A stretch of DNA of 64,000 nucleotides from Stackebrandtia endophytica (GCF_006716355.1 NZ_VFOW01000001.1:4030001-4094000); one strand, 5' to 3'. Numbered from the stretch's first letter, positions 42,547-54,823 are shown. Notes: generated by a model from the letters alone, not told the origin. Program-made: numbers and translations.

Positions 42547-43281
42547 TCACCAGTCGGTGGGCTTTTGAAGTTTTCCCATTTGGTTCGGTAGCTGAGCAGC
42601 CTTGAAGTCGGAGGCGGTGAGTCGGTACCACCAGTGTTGGCCAGCGCCCCGGTTCACGTCGTCTTTGAGTTTGGCGGCGAGGTTGCGGACAGTTGGGTTA
42701 ATAGTGCCGACTGGAACCAAGCCGCGAACGTGTCGTAGTGGAAACTCAAGGTCGGAATCGTTGCTGATGACCACAGAGGCGTCAACTTGCTGCGATAGCA
42801 CGTCGATCAACAGATGGGCCGCCACGTTCACGTCGCTGCCCTTCTCCTCTCGCCGACCGACCATCACCATGAACCGGGCATCGGGCACGCTTTGGCCGGT
42901 GTCGTCCTGGATGTGGATCGGCCACCCGGAAGTAACCAGCTTCGGTTTGTCCTTTTTGCCGGCAGTGGCAAGTGGCCCCTTCGCCACCCGGTTGACATAG
43001 TTGCCGTATTCGATGTGGTCAACGGCGTTGGCACGCTCCAATGCACGAAGGTAGGCGTTCTGGTCGCGCGGCGCAGTCGATGTCCCACTGCCCCCTTTGA
43101 TTTTGGCGGTGCAATAGACCACTCGGGACACCTGTGCCCCGGGCCATCCAGAATGAGCGGCTACGATGTCCTCGGCGAGCTGGCGAGGGTTTAGCCAGCG
43201 CCATCCGGCGGTGCCCCGGCCACACAGCCCCCGGCCGCCGTAGTAGAGGTTGTAACCATCGATGTAGACGCCAACTCGCAT
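42547..43281 (-). CDS. NYN-domain (PIN-like) nuclease candidate
   Basis: Protein of 244 residues with a PIN/NYN fold. The first strand [11 protein letters not shown] carries the conserved aspartate, [15 protein letters not shown] the central acidic motif, and [18 protein letters not shown] the last acidic cluster, so the catalytic residues look intact. NYN proteins are RNases in RNA processing or defence. The sequence has visibly lower GC than its neighbours, a single-gene transcript with its own terminator, and lies in the inserted block between prfA and prmC, so recent acquisition is likely. Confidence 0.82.
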   Translation of the reverse strand: MRVGVYIDGYNLYYGGRGLCGRGTAGWRWLNPRQLAEDIVAAHSGWPGAQVSRVVYCTAKIKGGSGTSTAPRDQNAYLRALERANAVDHIEYGNYVNRVAKGPLATAGKKDKPKLVTSGWPIHIQDDTGQSVPDARFMVMVGRREEKGSDVNVAAHLLIDVLSQQVDASVVISNDSDLEFPLRHVRGLVPVGTINPTVRNLAAKLKDDVNRGAGQHWWYRLTASDFKAAQLPNQMGKLQKPTDW

Positions 43282-43578
43282 CGACTGATGCTATCGGTTT
43301 TAGATCCCCTGGTAGACAATGGGTGCACCAGCTAGTGCCGGTGCGATTACAGGTGTTAAATCCACTGCAACCACTGGATTGTGGAACGACGAAGTCGCCG
43401 ACAGGCAGCCAGGGCGAACTTGTGGGGCGAGCATGATCGCGATTACCTCTACCAGGACAATCCCGAGGAGGCTCGATCGTTTCCGGCTGAGGACTCAGGA
43501 CTGCAGGCGGCGGGTATGAGATTGAACTGTGGCGCTGGTGCCAGTGATTGCCGCGAGTTCGACGGGTTGGGATGAGCC
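43282..43578. other. 297-nt region between the NYN and GGDEF genes
   Basis: No gene was recognised. It has several short direct and inverted repeats such as AATCCA/TGGATT (43359-43380) and lower GC, matching the adjacent NYN gene rather than the surrounding genome. It must contain the NYN promoter. Confidence 0.45.
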
Positions 43579-45099
43579 TCAACCGTGACGGCGGCTCTGT
43601 TTGGCCTGGCGCATCGCCTCGTCGGCGAGGGAGAACGCGTTGGGCACGCCCTGCGGTCCGGCCCCGGCGGCGATCTCGGCCCAACCGATCGCCGCGGTCA
43701 ACTCGGTACCGGGGACCAGGGCCTCCCAGTCCTCGTCGTTGAGGGCCTGGCGGATGCGGTCGCTGATGATGTCGGTGCGTCCCAGCGGTGTCTCCTTCAA
43801 CACCAGGACGAACTGGTCGCCGCCGTAGCGGGCCACGAAGTCGCCGCGTCGCATGACCCGGTTGAGCGCCCCGGCGGCGCGTTGCAGCACCGTGTCGCCG
43901 GACAGGTGCCCGTGCACGTTGTTGATCCGGTTGAAACCGTCGAGGTCGACTACGCCCAACACCGCCGGTTCCCCGCGCGCGGCGAGGTCGCTGACGTATT
44001 CGTGGAGGTGCCGGCGGTTCGGCAGGCCGGTCAACGGGTCGGTGGTGGCCTGTTCGCCGTAGGCGACCACCCGGCGGCGCAGTTCTTCGTGATCGAGCCG
44101 GGTGGCGACCGCATCGACGAAGAAGCGGCGCAGTTGGTCGTTGACCCGGGCTTGCGCGGCGAAGGCCTCCCGGTCGGCCTGGTAAGCGGTGGCGTGGTCG
44201 CCTTCGGCGAGGAAACTCAACGCGCGCAACCGGGGGGACTCCGCCGCCCCCAACACGGCGGCGGTGGAGGTCGCCTGGCGAAGTCGCCGTCGGGCCGATT
44301 CGGTCTCGCCCGAGCTGATGGCCAGGCAGATCCGTCCGAAGTGGCGTAGGTCGGCGGTCCAGGCGTCGTTGCCGCCGGCGGCGAGGCATCGTCGGACGTC
44401 GATCGAGGCGTTGTGCCCCAGCAGCGCCATTCGCGCGGCCGCATAACCGATCCACGGCAGGTCCATCGGGTTGAGACCGGGCAGTCCGTCGTCGGTGCTG
44501 GGCAACCGAATCGCGTTCTTCAGCAGGGCGCGCAGGACTCGGACGCAACCGTCGCTGTCTCCCCGGTGATCCAGCGACAGTGCGTGCCTGACCTGCACCT
44601 CGGGGGAGTTGAGGGACCAGCCCAGCCCCGCGGCCGAGGCGACCTCGCGGGTCTGGGCGGCGGCGTGGGCGGCGTGGTCGTGGAATCCGATGTAGGAGAA
44701 CACGACGGCGAGGTTGTGCCAGGCGATCGCGGCCTGCCGGTCGGCTTCTTCCACTTTGGCCAGTGATCGCATGCTGCGAACCAGGTGGGTGACGCAGCGT
44801 TCCAGCGAACCGTCGGCGTGGGCGGCGAACGCCGCCAACGCGTGGAAGCCACCGGTCGCGGTGGGGTCACCGAAGGCCCGGACCGCGGCATACGCCCGGT
44901 CCACCGTGGAGGCGTATTCGGTGGACCGCTCCAGATTCACCACACTGGCCAGTCGAAGCAGCAGCGCCCAGGCGCGCTCTCCCGGGCTCGTCGAATTGGC
45001 GGCGATGGCGTCGGCGGCTTCGATCGCGGCGCGGGGGTCGCCGGAGTACAGCAGGTTTCGGGCGGCGGTGAGTCGCTCAGTCACGGTGTCGCTGGACAC
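43579..45099 (-). CDS. TPR-like / GGDEF-domain protein (degenerate GGDQF)
   Basis: Protein of 506 residues. Residues 1-~325 are an all-helical, alanine-rich TPR-like region without a signal peptide. Residues ~350-500 are a GGDEF domain (TTDPLTGLPNRRHLHEYV, VVDLDGFNRINNVHGHLSGD). The active-site signature is GGDQF (426-430) with Gln in place of Glu, so activity is uncertain, but the inhibitory site RRGD (417-420) is retained five residues upstream. It could bind cyclic di-GMP or be a low-activity diguanylate cyclase. It lies divergent from prmC. Confidence 0.87.
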   Translation of the reverse strand: MSSDTVTERLTAARNLLYSGDPRAAIEAADAIAANSTSPGERAWALLLRLASVVNLERSTEYASTVDRAYAAVRAFGDPTATGGFHALAAFAAHADGSLERCVTHLVRSMRSLAKVEEADRQAAIAWHNLAVVFSYIGFHDHAAHAAAQTREVASAAGLGWSLNSPEVQVRHALSLDHRGDSDGCVRVLRALLKNAIRLPSTDDGLPGLNPMDLPWIGYAAARMALLGHNASIDVRRCLAAGGNDAWTADLRHFGRICLAISSGETESARRRLRQATSTAAVLGAAESPRLRALSFLAEGDHATAYQADREAFAAQARVNDQLRRFFVDAVATRLDHEELRRRVVAYGEQATTDPLTGLPNRRHLHEYVSDLAARGEPAVLGVVDLDGFNRINNVHGHLSGDTVLQRAAGALNRVMRRGDFVARYGGDQFVLVLKETPLGRTDIISDRIRQALNDEDWEALVPGTELTAAIGWAEIAAGAGPQGVPNAFSLADEAMRQAKQSRRHG

Positions 45100-45255
45100 G
45101 CTCTCACCTCATTGGTATGTCGTCGCCGTCGTGACAGTCTTACCCATGGAATCCACCGGCGGATGGCGTTCACATGTGAATAAAAGGATGCCCTATCTCA
45201 TGCCGTGGTTGCCAAGTGGGACAAGGCTTCACTGACTTGACAAGGAGAATGCCCG

Positions 45256-46089
45256 ATGGCCGCAACCTGGGCCCGGTTGATCACCGAGGCGGCTGCCGAG
45301 TTCGCCGAGGCGGGTATCGACGCCGCGCGCAACGACGCCGAATGGCTGGCCGCCGAGGTCGCGGGCGTGTCTCGTGGTCGGCTGCTCGTCGCCGACCCGC
45401 CCGATGCGTCGGCACGTGATCGGTTCGCGGCTCTGGTCGCTCGCCGGGTCGCTCGAGAACCGTTGCAGCACATACTGGGTAGTGCCCCGTTCTGGCGGCG
45501 GGATCTGGCCGTCGGGCCGGGGGTCTTCATCCCGCGTCCGGAAACCGAACTGCTGGTGGAGTGGGCCCTCTCGGAGCTGGCCGGTCAGGAGCGGCCGGTC
45601 GTCGTCGACCTGTGCGCCGGTTCCGGGGCCATCGCCTCCGCCGTGGCCACCGAGCGGCCCGACGCGACGATCTACGCCGTGGAGCGACACGAGGCCGCCG
45701 CGATGTGGACCAGCCGGAACCTCACGGGCGGGACCGTGGTGGTCGCCGACGCCACCGACCCCGCGACACTGGCCGAATTGGACGGTACGGTCGACGCGGT
45801 GCTGTCGAACCCGCCCTATGTTCCATTGGGGACCGGCGTCGAGCCGGAGGTGGCCGCCGACCCGGAGACGGCGGTGTTCGGGGGTGCCGACGGTCTGGCG
45901 GTGATTCGACCGTTGGTGCAGCGGATCCGGACGCTGTTGACCCCCGGCGGGTTCACCGCGGTGGAGCACGACGACACCCACGGGGAGGTCGTCCCGGAAC
46001 TGTTGAACGCCGCCGGATTCGTCGAGGTCGCCGCCCACCGTGATCTGGTGGGGCGTCCCCGGTTCGCCACCGGGCGGAAACCGATCTGA
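45256..46089 (+). CDS. prmC: Peptide chain release factor N5-glutamine methyltransferase
   Basis: Methylates the GGQ glutamine of release factors. It has 277 residues with an N-terminal helical domain, FIPRPETELLVEWAL, the SAM-binding VVDLCAGSGAIASAVA and the catalytic NPPY (from Asn185). The start ATG has AAGGAG upstream. It normally follows prfA directly; here the two are 3.7 kb apart. sua5 and the phosphatase follow in the standard order. Confidence 0.94.
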   Translation: MAATWARLITEAAAEFAEAGIDAARNDAEWLAAEVAGVSRGRLLVADPPDASARDRFAALVARRVAREPLQHILGSAPFWRRDLAVGPGVFIPRPETELLVEWALSELAGQERPVVVDLCAGSGAIASAVATERPDATIYAVERHEAAAMWTSRNLTGGTVVVADATDPATLAELDGTVDAVLSNPPYVPLGTGVEPEVAADPETAVFGGADGLAVIRPLVQRIRTLLTPGGFTAVEHDDTHGEVVPELLNAAGFVEVAAHRDLVGRPRFATGRKPI

Positions 46090-46224
46090 CGATTGTGGCG
46101 GATTTGGTCGCGTCGATCTCGCGCGTTTCGCCTGAATTGATGCCGAATTGTTCTCCAACGCGGACCTGGCCGCGCGGGATCGGGCCGGGGCGGGCTCGGC
46201 GTGCTCGATTCCGGAGGGATAACC

Positions 46225-46884
46225 TTGGCGGTCGTGAGGCTTTATGACTGCCGCAAGATCAGCGAACGCGACTCGGGATTGAAAGCCGCCGCGTCGGCGG
46301 TCCGGGCCGGTGACCTCGTCGTACTGCCGACCGACACCGTTTACGGTCTGGGTGCCGACGCCTTCAAGTCATGGTCGGTGGAAGCGCTGCTGCGCACCAA
46401 GAAGCGTGGTCGCGACATGGCACCTCCGGTGCTGGTCGGTTCACGCAAGGCCCTGGACGGCTTGACCATCAGCGTCCCCACCGATGTGCAGGATTTGGTC
46501 GCCGCGTTCTGGCCGGGCCCGCTCACCGTGGTCATGCACTACTCACCGACCCTGCAGTGGGACCTCGGCGACACCGACGGCACCGTCGCGGTGCGGATGC
46601 CGCTGCACCCGGTCGCGATCGAACTGCTGCAGGAGACCGGTCCGATGGCCGTCTCCTCGGCCAATAAGACCGGCCAGCCACCGGCGGCCACCGCCATGGA
46701 GGCCAAGGAACAGTTGGGTTACGCCGTGAGCGTCTACCTGGAGGCCGGCCCGTCGCCCGACACCGCGCCGAGCACCATCGTCGACTGCACCACCGACGTG
46801 CCCGAGGTGTTGCGAGCCGGCGCACTCTCCCTTGAGGACATCAAGCGGGTGTGTCCGTCGGCGATCGGACCGGGAGAACGCTGA
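46225..46884 (+). CDS. L-threonylcarbamoyladenylate synthase (Sua5/YciO/YrdC)
   Basis: Makes the precursor for the t6A modification at position 37 of ANN-reading tRNAs. It has 219 residues with VVLPTDTVYGLGADAF, KKRGRDMAPPVLVGS and SSANKTGQP. TTG 46225 is chosen because GGAGGG is 6 nt upstream; GTG 46201 and GTG 46234 are alternatives. It overlaps the phosphatase gene start by one base (TGATG). Confidence 0.93.
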   Translation: MAVVRLYDCRKISERDSGLKAAASAVRAGDLVVLPTDTVYGLGADAFKSWSVEALLRTKKRGRDMAPPVLVGSRKALDGLTISVPTDVQDLVAAFWPGPLTVVMHYSPTLQWDLGDTDGTVAVRMPLHPVAIELLQETGPMAVSSANKTGQPPAATAMEAKEQLGYAVSVYLEAGPSPDTAPSTIVDCTTDVPEVLRAGALSLEDIKRVCPSAIGPGER

Positions 46885-47498
46885 TGCCGCCGTTCGCCGT
46901 ACTGCACGTATGCATGGGCAACACGTGCCGGTCCCCGATGGCCGAACGTCTCCTGGCGTTGCGGGTCGCGCAGCAGGTCGGGCGGAGTGCCGAGGACCTG
47001 GTCCTGAGCTCCTCCTGCGCCATCGGTTCCTGGCATGTCGGTCAGGGAATGAACACCCCGGCGGCGCACGAACTGCGGTCCCGTGGCGGTTCGGCTGACG
47101 GCTTCCGGTCCCGCCACATGGCCACCGAACACATCGAGACCGCCGACCTGATCCTCACCGCCACCGGCGAACAGGTCGAGTACATCGCCAACGAGCACCC
47201 GCAGGGCCTGGCCCGCACCTTCCTGGTCCGCCACTTCGGCGCGATCGCCGCGCGCGTCACCGATGACGAGTTGCCCGCCGGCGACGGTTCGGCCCGGGCG
47301 GTCTACGAACGCGGCCGGGCGCTGGTGGCGTTGGCCGACAAGCGGCGCGACACCGTGGTGGCCGAACGGTTGGAAGACCCGTGGGGGGAGGCACCCGAGT
47401 TCTTCACCCGGGTCGCCGATGAGATCGACGTCGCATTGGAGCCCCTGGTGGCGCGGCTGTTCGGAACCGGTTCGGTCTCGGAAGTCGTGTCACGATGA
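46884..47498 (+). CDS. Low-molecular-weight protein-tyrosine phosphatase
   Basis: Phosphatase of 204 residues, about 40-50 longer than the classical family, with the P-loop CMGNTCRS (Cys10 nucleophile, Arg16) right at the N-terminus and EDPWGEA as the general-acid loop. It could act on tyrosine or arginine phosphate. It is in the same operon as sua5 and overlaps the AtpI-like gene by ATGA. In most actinobacteria wecA/rfe comes next; it is missing here. Confidence 0.9.
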   Translation: MPPFAVLHVCMGNTCRSPMAERLLALRVAQQVGRSAEDLVLSSSCAIGSWHVGQGMNTPAAHELRSRGGSADGFRSRHMATEHIETADLILTATGEQVEYIANEHPQGLARTFLVRHFGAIAARVTDDELPAGDGSARAVYERGRALVALADKRRDTVVAERLEDPWGEAPEFFTRVADEIDVALEPLVARLFGTGSVSEVVSR

Positions 47499-47908
47499 AT
47501 GGTGTGATCTCCTCTCGGTTGAGCCTTATCCGGCCCGCGTTCATCTCCTGTGGCGCGGTCCTCGTCCCGCTGATGATCGCCGGTGCGATCTGGGAGGGGA
47601 TCCCGGGAGTCCTGGGCGCGATCGCCGGTGTGGCACTGGTCGCCGTCGGTTTCATCGGCTCGTGGATATTCGTCGCCTGGAGCGAGCGAATCGGTTTGCG
47701 AATGGTGTTGCCCGCCGGTGTCATGGGTTACGTGGCGAAGATCATTCTGGTGTCCGTGGCATTCCTGGCGGCCACTCGAACGGGTTGGTCGGGCACGATG
47801 CCTATGGCGCTGGCCACTTTCGTGGCAATAGTCGTGTTGCTGGCGGTGCTGATGGTTTGGGCGGCGCGAATGCGACTGCCGGTTGTGGAGCCGAGCGATA
47901 GCCTATAG
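47495..47908 (+). CDS. AtpI-like four-helix membrane protein
   Basis: Protein of 137 residues with four transmembrane helices (about 13-30, 38-60, 72-94 and 100-122), resembling ATP synthase protein I encoded before atpB in many bacteria. Its ATG overlaps the phosphatase stop. AtpI-type proteins help assemble the c-ring; the assignment rests on position and topology, since sequence conservation in this family is low. Confidence 0.7.
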   Translation: MNGVISSRLSLIRPAFISCGAVLVPLMIAGAIWEGIPGVLGAIAGVALVAVGFIGSWIFVAWSERIGLRMVLPAGVMGYVAKIILVSVAFLAATRTGWSGTMPMALATFVAIVVLLAVLMVWAARMRLPVVEPSDSL

Positions 47909-47999
47909 TGACATTTGGGGCATTCCATTACCGGTGAGTTACTTACCCCGCAGGGCCGTTCAGACCGCTACCCCTGTGGCTGATATTGTCTGCGCCGAC

Positions 48000-48260
48000 A
48001 TGACAGGTGACCGGAAGCCGCAGCCCAGTGGGGCTTCTGGTGCCGATCAAGGGTGGGCGGTCCTCAGTTACCTCCTCGCGGGAATGCTCGTGTGGGGCGG
48101 TATCGGATGGTTGCTCGACGAATGGCTAGGCATCCCCAAACACCTCGGCGCTTTTGTAGGCATGGTTCTCGGCGCCGGTTTGGGGCTCTACCTGATCGTC
48201 AAGAGACTCGGACAACCCGAAAACCCAAACGACAACCAAGGTGAAGGGCGAAAACGGTGA
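48000..48260 (+). CDS. AtpZ/AtpI-family protein (ATP synthase gene 1)
   Basis: Protein of 86 residues with two transmembrane helices joined by a WLLDEWLGIPKHLGAFVGMV loop, the signature of the AtpZ/gene 1 family. ATG 48000 is preferred to the frame further upstream. GATATT at 47982-47987 lies just before it and may be a -10 element giving a near-leaderless mRNA for the ATP synthase genes. It overlaps atpB by the GTGA junction. Confidence 0.82.
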   Translation: MTGDRKPQPSGASGADQGWAVLSYLLAGMLVWGGIGWLLDEWLGIPKHLGAFVGMVLGAGLGLYLIVKRLGQPENPNDNQGEGRKR

Positions 48261-49042
48261 TAGGAGCTCCCGTTATACGCGCGGAGGGATTCCCCCCAAA
48301 GGTGGAGGACCTCCATTACGCCGACTGGATACCGGGGCTGCCGTCGGGGATGTTGACAACCGTCACCGTCTCGGTCTTCCTGGCCGTCGGCGTCATCATT
48401 TGCTTCTTCCTGCTCTCGTATCGCAACCCGCAAATCGTGCCCACACGTAAGCAATGGGTTGCCGAATCCGTCTACGGATTCGTCCGCGATGGCATTGCCC
48501 GCGATCTGATTGGCCCCGAGGGAATCAGGTTCGCCGCATACTTCACGACGCTCTTCAGTTTCATCGCGGTCACCAACCTGATGGGCATCATTCCGTTCAT
48601 CCAGAACTCACCGAACTCGCATATCGCCTTCCCGGCGATGCTCGGTGTCATCACCTGGCTTCTGTACAACTTCGTAGGCGTCAAGAAGCACGGTTTCTTC
48701 GGCTACATCAAAGCCAGCTGTATCCCCAATGGAACTCCGTGGTACATGTACCCGTTGATCATTCCGTTGGAGTTCCTCCAGAACTTCATCCTGCGTCCGG
48801 TCACCCTCGCGGTGCGGTTGTTCGCCAACATGTTCGCCGGGCACATGATTCTGGTCGTGTTCATTCTGGGTGGTGTGGCTCTGATCGAAGCCGGCGGTTG
48901 GTTCGTGGCCGCTTCCCCGCTGGCATTCCTGATGGCGATCGTCATGAGCTTCTTCGAGTTCTTCGTCATGCTGCTGCAGGCGTACGTGTTCACCCTGCTG
49001 ACCGCGGTCTACGTTCAGGGATCGCTCGCTGACGAACACTGA
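48257..49042 (+). CDS. atpB: ATP synthase F0 subunit a
   Basis: Membrane subunit that forms the proton half-channels. It has 261 residues and six or so helices with the essential arginine in RPVTLAVRLFANMFAGH. GTG 48257 overlaps the preceding stop. Length and motif are normal for actinobacteria. Confidence 0.95.
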   Translation: MIGAPVIRAEGFPPKVEDLHYADWIPGLPSGMLTTVTVSVFLAVGVIICFFLLSYRNPQIVPTRKQWVAESVYGFVRDGIARDLIGPEGIRFAAYFTTLFSFIAVTNLMGIIPFIQNSPNSHIAFPAMLGVITWLLYNFVGVKKHGFFGYIKASCIPNGTPWYMYPLIIPLEFLQNFILRPVTLAVRLFANMFAGHMILVVFILGGVALIEAGGWFVAASPLAFLMAIVMSFFEFFVMLLQAYVFTLLTAVYVQGSLADEH

Positions 49043-49132
49043 TGACTCTGCCGTCGAAATGTTTCGACGGTGATGAGAAAGACATCGTGCGCGTGACGGA
49101 CACGCCACGCAACCAATGAGGAGAAAAACAAG

Positions 49133-49339
49133 ATGACTGGAAGCCTGAGCGTAATCGGGTTCGGTATCTCAGCGGTCGGTAGTGCGATCGGTGTGGCGCT
49201 GATCTTCTCCGCTTGGATCAGCTCCACCGCACGCCAGCCCGAGACCGCCGGCCTGACTCGTCCGATGATGTTCGTCGGCGCCGCTCTCGCTGAAGCGTTG
49301 GCTCTGTTCGGTCTGCTGCTCGCCTTCATCAACGCCTAG
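49133..49339 (+). CDS. atpE: ATP synthase F0 subunit c
   Basis: Proteolipid of 68 residues with two hairpin helices joined by the polar loop ARQPE. Glu54 in AALAEALALFG is the proton-carrying carboxylate. GAGGAGAAAAA gives a strong ribosome binding site, as needed for the high stoichiometry. Confidence 0.97.
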   Translation: MTGSLSVIGFGISAVGSAIGVALIFSAWISSTARQPETAGLTRPMMFVGAALAEALALFGLLLAFINA

Positions 49340-49374
49340 TAGCGGTCGCCCGCCTAGACAATTAGGGAGCACCC

Positions 49375-49914
49375 ATGAACATCGCAGCAGGTGACGGCAT
49401 CGGGATCATCATCCCGTCATGGCAAGAAGTCGTCGTCGGCGTCGTCGCCTTCGGTTTGCTGTGTCTCGTGCTTATGAAGTTCGTCTTCCCCAAAATGGAG
49501 GAGATGTACCAGAAGCGCGTCGACGCGATCGAAGGTGGCATCCAACGCGCCGAAGCCGCACAGGCCGAGGCCAACCAGCTGCTGGAGCAATACCGGCAGC
49601 AGCTGGCCGAAGCACGTACCGAGGCCGCGAGCATCCGTGATGAAGCTCGTGCCGAATCGCTGGCCATTAAAGAGGACATCCTCACCGAGGCCCGCACCGA
49701 GTCCGACCGCATCATCGCGGCCGGTCGCGAATCGCTGGCGGCGTCACGTCAACAGCTGCTCACCGAACTGCGCGGCGAGGTCGGCAACATCGCCGTCGAC
49801 CTGGCCGGTCGTATCGTCGGAGAGTCGTTGGCCGACGAGGCACGCCGTTCCGGCACCGTTGAACGGTTCCTGTCGGAACTGGATCAAGGCGCTGAGTCGG
49901 CGGGAGCACGCTGA
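49375..49914 (+). CDS. atpF: ATP synthase F0 subunit b
   Basis: Stator stalk protein of 179 residues with one N-terminal transmembrane helix (about 18-38) and a long charged coiled coil. The stop overlaps the atpH start (TGATG). Confidence 0.95.
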   Translation: MNIAAGDGIGIIIPSWQEVVVGVVAFGLLCLVLMKFVFPKMEEMYQKRVDAIEGGIQRAEAAQAEANQLLEQYRQQLAEARTEAASIRDEARAESLAIKEDILTEARTESDRIIAAGRESLAASRQQLLTELRGEVGNIAVDLAGRIVGESLADEARRSGTVERFLSELDQGAESAGAR

Positions 49915-50738
49915 TGTCGGCCACCGGACAGGAATCGCTGCAAGCTGGTTACGACGCTCTGGCCGCCTACGCCAAGCGGGTCAAGCCTGAAACCTTGCTG
50001 AAGGTGGCCGGCGAGCTGCTCGCCGTTCGCGATGCGTTCGCGAACGAGCCTCGGCTGCGCCGCGCCCTCACCGACCCCGGGCAACCGGTCGAAGCCCGCA
50101 CCGGGCTGGCCGAGCAGTTGCTGTCGGGCAAGGTGTCGGCAGGATCGTTGAAGATCGTTTTGGCCCTGGTGAAGGGCCGTTGGGCGACTCCTGGTGAGTT
50201 GCTCAGCGGACTCGAGTCGGTCGGCGTCGACGCGCTGTTGTCGACGGGTTTGACGCAGGGCGTTCTGGGTGACGTAGAGGACGAACTGTTCCGGTTCGGC
50301 CGCTTGGTCGATGGTGACTCGGCGCTGGCTAGCACGCTGGGTGATTCCAGCGCCGACACCACTGGCCGCGTCAAGCTGGTGAACACGCTGCTGTCCGGGA
50401 AGGCCAACCCCATCACGGTGCGTTTGGTCGAGCTGGCCGTCCGTGGATACGGTGGTCGTGGCTTCGAAGCCGGTATCGCCGCCCTGGTCGACCACACCGC
50501 CGCCAAGCGTGACCAACGCGTCGCCTACATCACGGTCGCTTCGCCGTTGCCGCAGGATCAGGAGAACCGGCTCACCGAACGTCTGTCGGAGATCTACCGG
50601 CAGCCGGTGTCGGCCCAGGTCACCATCGATCCTGAGATCGTCGGTGGCATACGTGTCCAAATCGGACACGACTTGTACGACGGCACCGTTGCCCGGCGCC
50701 TGACCGAAGCCCGAAAGGCGCTGGCCGGCGGTCGCTGA
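49914..50738 (+). CDS. atpH: ATP synthase F1 subunit delta
   Basis: Delta subunit of 274 residues joining the stator to F1. The long N-terminal region is typical of actinobacteria; the C-terminal conserved segment is VGGIRVQIGHDLYDGTVARR. It starts at ATG 49914, coupled to atpF. Confidence 0.94.
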   Translation: MSATGQESLQAGYDALAAYAKRVKPETLLKVAGELLAVRDAFANEPRLRRALTDPGQPVEARTGLAEQLLSGKVSAGSLKIVLALVKGRWATPGELLSGLESVGVDALLSTGLTQGVLGDVEDELFRFGRLVDGDSALASTLGDSSADTTGRVKLVNTLLSGKANPITVRLVELAVRGYGGRGFEAGIAALVDHTAAKRDQRVAYITVASPLPQDQENRLTERLSEIYRQPVSAQVTIDPEIVGGIRVQIGHDLYDGTVARRLTEARKALAGGR

Positions 50739-50786
50739 TCCGACCGGTACAGCTGATCAACGAGAAACTGAGGGACTGAACTTAAG

Positions 50787-52424
50787 ATGGCAGAGCTGAC
50801 CATCTCCTCTGATGAGATTCGTAACGCGCTAGACGCGTACGTGTCGTCGTACCGGCCGGAGGTCTCCCGCGAGGAGGTCGGTGTCGTCACCGAGGCCGGC
50901 GACGGAATCGCCATCGTGGAGGGCCTCCCCTCCACGATGTTCAACGAGATTCTGGAGTTCGCCGATGGCACCATCGGCATCGCCCAGAACCTGAACCCGC
51001 GTGACATCGGCGTCGTGGTCTTGGGTGACTACGCCGGTATCGAGGAAGGCCAGCAGGTCAAGCGGACCGGCCGAGTTCTGTCGGTGCCGGTCGGCGACAA
51101 GTTCCTCGGTCGCGTTGTCGACGCGCTGGGAGCCCCGATCGACGACCTCGGCGACATCGACGCCGAGGGAACCCGTGAGCTGGAACTGCAGGCACCCAAC
51201 GTCATGGCGCGTCAGAGCGTCGGCGAGTCCCTGGAGACCGGCATCAAGGCGATCGACGCCATGACCGCCATCGGTCGTGGCCAGCGCCAGCTGATCATCG
51301 GTGACCGCAAGACCGGTAAGACCCAGGTCTGCATCGACACGATCATCAACCAGAAGAAGAACTGGGAGTCCGGCGACCCGACCAAGCAGGTCCGCTGCAT
51401 CTACGTCGCCATCGGCCAGAAGGCTTCCACGATCGCCAGCGTCAAGGGCATGCTCGAGTCGCACGGCGCGATGGAGTACACCACCATCGTCGCCTCGCCC
51501 GCGTCCGACCCGGCCGGTCTGAAGTACCTGGCCCCGTACACCGGCTCGTCCATCGGACAGCACTGGATGTACGGCGGCAAGCACGTCCTGATCATCTTCG
51601 ACGACCTGTCGAAGCAGGCCGAGGCCTACCGCGCGATCTCCCTGCTGCTGCGTCGCCCGCCGGGCCGTGAGGCCTACCCCGGTGACGTGTTCTACCTGCA
51701 CTCCCGCCTGCTGGAGCGTTGCGCCAAGCTGTCGGACGAGATGGGCGGTGGCTCGATGACGGGTCTGCCGATCATTGAGACCAAGGCCGGTGACATCTCC
51801 CAGTTCATCCCGACCAACGTCATCTCCATCACCGACGGCCAGGTCTTCCTCGAAGAGGGTCTGTTCAACTCCGGTGTGCGTCCGGCCATCAACGTCGGTA
51901 CGTCGGTGTCCCGTGTCGGTGGTGCCGCGCAGCCGAAGGGTATGCGTAAGGTCGCCGGTTCGCTGCGTCTGGACCTCGCCCAGTTCCGTGAGCTGGAGGC
52001 CTTCTCGGCCTTCGCCTCCGACCTGGACGCCGCGTCGAAGGCTCAGCTGGAGCGCGGTCAGCGTCTGGTCGAGCTGCTGAAGCAGGGCGCTGCCGAGCCT
52101 TACCCGATGGAAGAGGAGATCATCTCGATCTGGGCCGGTACCTCCGGTCAGGTCGACTCCGTTCCGGTCGGTGAGGTGCGACGCTTCGAGAGCGAGTTCC
52201 TGGCTCACCTGCGTCACAGCCACAAGAGCATTCTGGAGACCATCGCCGACTCCGGCAAGCTGGAGGACGACACGGTGACCGCGTTGACCGATGCGGTCAC
52301 GAAGTTCCGTGACAACTTCTTGGCCAAGGATGACTCGCCGAACGTCAACGAGGCTCCGGCTGAAGCACTGGAAGGCGACGTAGCGGTTCAGACCGTGCAG
52401 CGCGTCGTCCCGAAGAAGGGCTAG
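50787..52424 (+). CDS. atpA: ATP synthase F1 subunit alpha
   Basis: Non-catalytic nucleotide-binding subunit of 545 residues, with Walker A GDRKTGKT (172-179), the alpha signature [17 protein letters not shown] and a C-terminal actinobacterial extension of ~25 residues. It starts at ATG 50787. Confidence 0.97.
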   Translation: MAELTISSDEIRNALDAYVSSYRPEVSREEVGVVTEAGDGIAIVEGLPSTMFNEILEFADGTIGIAQNLNPRDIGVVVLGDYAGIEEGQQVKRTGRVLSVPVGDKFLGRVVDALGAPIDDLGDIDAEGTRELELQAPNVMARQSVGESLETGIKAIDAMTAIGRGQRQLIIGDRKTGKTQVCIDTIINQKKNWESGDPTKQVRCIYVAIGQKASTIASVKGMLESHGAMEYTTIVASPASDPAGLKYLAPYTGSSIGQHWMYGGKHVLIIFDDLSKQAEAYRAISLLLRRPPGREAYPGDVFYLHSRLLERCAKLSDEMGGGSMTGLPIIETKAGDISQFIPTNVISITDGQVFLEEGLFNSGVRPAINVGTSVSRVGGAAQPKGMRKVAGSLRLDLAQFRELEAFSAFASDLDAASKAQLERGQRLVELLKQGAAEPYPMEEEIISIWAGTSGQVDSVPVGEVRRFESEFLAHLRHSHKSILETIADSGKLEDDTVTALTDAVTKFRDNFLAKDDSPNVNEAPAEALEGDVAVQTVQRVVPKKG

Positions 52425-52427
52425 TCC

Positions 52428-54804
<2,377 letters not shown>

Positions 54805-54823
54805 CCTCTTTCGAGTTCGTCGT

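Noticed and set aside
43019-44548. A 509-residue minus-strand frame spanning the NYN and GGDEF genes
   Set aside because: It is out of frame with both well-supported genes and low complexity (Arg/Pro/Gly).
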